From positions 1 through 7,045 of the forward strand of contig JBJXGC010000248.1 of the NCBI GenBank assembly GCA_046154545.1: DNA of 7,045 nt. Direction: 5' to 3'. The position numbers and the translations under genes are program-made. The notes beneath the pieces were generated by a model. The model did not search any database. It saw only the letters and a list, made by a program, of their open reading frames with translations, and was not told the DNA's origin. Origin of the DNA: JBJXGC01 sp046154545. Lineage in GTDB: Bacteria > Chloroflexota > Dehalococcoidia > Tepidiformales > Tepidiformaceae. Positions 6,217-7,045 of this stretch are shown piece by piece. Each line of letters starts with the position of its first letter. The first letter of the stretch is position 1.

Positions 6217-7045
6217 GGGCACCGAGTAGAGGCCGCCGCGGCGGGTGACGGCCCCTGACTCGACCAGGAGGTCGAGGTGGCCGAGCACGGTCGGCGCGAT
6301 CTGCCAGAAGCGGCGCCGGAGGGCGCGCGGGTAGAGCCGCTCGGACAGGTCGTAGAGGTTCGCGGGACCGCCCCCCTGGAGCTCATCGAGGACGCGAGCG
6401 GTCCGTTGTTCGATCGCCCCCAGGTTCGCCGCGATCAGGCCGGAAACGTCGTCGAACGGTTCACCATGGCCCGGGTAACAGCGCGAGAACGGCATGCCGG
6501 CGAGGGCGGACATCGACTTCACGAAGGCCGGCAGGCTTGGGAAACGGTCGCCAGGGTGGGCCGGGTCCGACTGGATGGCCGGTGTTGGCGTGATCTCCGG
6601 CAGGAGCTGGTCGCCCGAGAAGAGCCAGCCCTCGCCTTCGTGGATCACGACAAGGTTGCCCGGCGTGTGGCCGGGCGCGGCGAGGATGCACAGCCCCGCG
6701 GGGAGCGGCGTGTGCTCCCCGGCGGGGCCGTCCGGCGTGAACGGCTCGAACCGCAGGCCGGTCGGCCAGCGGGGTGGACGGCCCGCTGGCGGGTAATCCG
6801 CCGCGGCCAGGCTGTTCGCTCGCCGCCTCCGGTCCAGCCCGGCTATGGCCTCGGCGGCCGCGTCCGCGGGTGCACCAGAGTCATCCACGAAGCGCGCCAG
6901 GAGCGCGAACTCGGCCGGGTCGCCGAGGCCGCGGCCGGCGGCGAAATGGGCGTCGGCCACGCCGAGCAGTACCTGTGCGCCCGCGCGCTGCCAGGCCGCA
7001 CCGAGGCCGGCGTGGTCGGAGTGCCCGTGGGTGGCGACGACGGTC
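6211..7045 (-). CDS. MBL-fold hydrolase with C-terminal winged helix, LACTB2-like (5' partial)
   Basis: This is a metallo-beta-lactamase-fold hydrolase whose N-terminus lies beyond the right edge. The minus-strand frame is open to the window end, and the metal motif HGHSDH is at 7029-7012, upstream of the GTG at 6960, so that GTG cannot be the real start. About 277 residues are visible. Other ligands are PGHTPGN (His codon at 6667-6669), FSGDQ (Asp codon 6610-6612) and YPGHGEP (His codon 6466-6468), a complete dinuclear metal set. The last 70 residues (about 6420-6214) are rich in helix formers and end ESGAVTRRGGLYSVPA, matching the winged-helix tail of LACTB2-like proteins. The spacing between the first motif and PGHTPGN is long, with an Ala- and Arg-rich insert that may be a substrate lid. 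Hydrolysis of a thioester, ester or nucleic acid is possible; the acyl-CoA context mildly favours a thioesterase-like role. It faces the amidohydrolase with a 6 bp gap. Confidence 0.88.
   Translation of the reverse strand, partial: TVVATHGHSDHAGLGAAWQRAGAQVLLGVADAHFAAGRGLGDPAEFALLARFVDDSGAPADAAAEAIAGLDRRRRANSLAAADYPPAGRPPRWPTGLRFEPFTPDGPAGEHTPLPAGLCILAAPGHTPGNLVVIHEGEGWLFSGDQLLPEITPTPAIQSDPAHPGDRFPSLPAFVKSMSALAGMPFSRCYPGHGEPFDDVSGLIAANLGAIEQRTARVLDELQGGGPANLYDLSERLYPRALRRRFWQIAPTVLGHLDLLVESGAVTRRGGLYSVPA

Noticed and set aside
6958..6960. GTG as start of the right-hand MBL hydrolase
   Set aside because: The essential HGHSDH metal motif is encoded upstream of it in the same open frame, so the gene continues past the window edge.
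1..7045. CRISPR, toxin-antitoxin, phage defence, tRNA, riboswitch or transposon content
   Set aside because: No spaced repeats, cloverleaf, terminal inverted repeats, or associated protein families were found on either strand.

Overview
The window is GC-rich bacterial DNA (roughly two thirds G+C by eye) with ordinary dense gene packing: five protein-coding genes, two of them cut by the window edges, and short intergenic gaps of 61, 26, 195 and 6 bp. No tRNA, rRNA, CRISPR array, insertion sequence or phage gene was seen. The gene set (fused class III CoA-transferase, HSD17B4-type short-chain dehydrogenase, D-aminoacylase-type amidohydrolase, two metallo-beta-lactamase-fold hydrolases) is the kind of acyl-CoA and amide catabolic repertoire common in free-living high-GC lineages such as Actinobacteriota, Chloroflexota and some Proteobacteria or Binatota. 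The sequence alone does not decide between them. One gene looks leaderless, which would fit the first two groups.

Layout from left to right: (1) an RNase Z/arylsulfatase-like MBL hydrolase (+, 5' end missing, ends at 843); (2) after 61 bp, an 805-residue tandem CaiB/BaiF CoA-transferase (+, 905-3322) whose second half alone carries the expected catalytic aspartate; (3) convergent to it, a 311-residue dehydrogenase (-, 3349-4284) resembling the dehydrogenase domain of peroxisomal multifunctional enzyme type 2; (4) divergent from that across a 195 bp control region, a 574-residue amidohydrolase (+, 4480-6204) of the D-aminoacylase family with unusual replacements at two metal-ligand positions; (5) convergent to it with only 6 bp between stop codons, an MBL hydrolase with a C-terminal winged helix (-, 6211 to beyond the right edge, N-terminus missing).

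The probable shared theme is processing of an acyl compound: amide or ring hydrolysis by the amidohydrolase, CoA activation by the transferase, oxidation of a hydroxyacyl-CoA by the dehydrogenase, with the MBL enzymes as extra hydrolases. This is inferred from neighbourhood only; the substrate cannot be read from the sequence. The non-coding parts are also structured. Perfect inverted repeats sit at three gene junctions: 880-904 directly before the CoA-transferase start, 3308-3332 over its stop, and 6199-6216 over the two facing stop codons on the right. The divergent gap holds plausible promoters for both genes it separates. I found no clear sign of an undescribed defence or mobile system. 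The most unusual items are the half-degenerate CoA-transferase with its leaderless, dyad-embedded start, and the altered metal site of the amidohydrolase.
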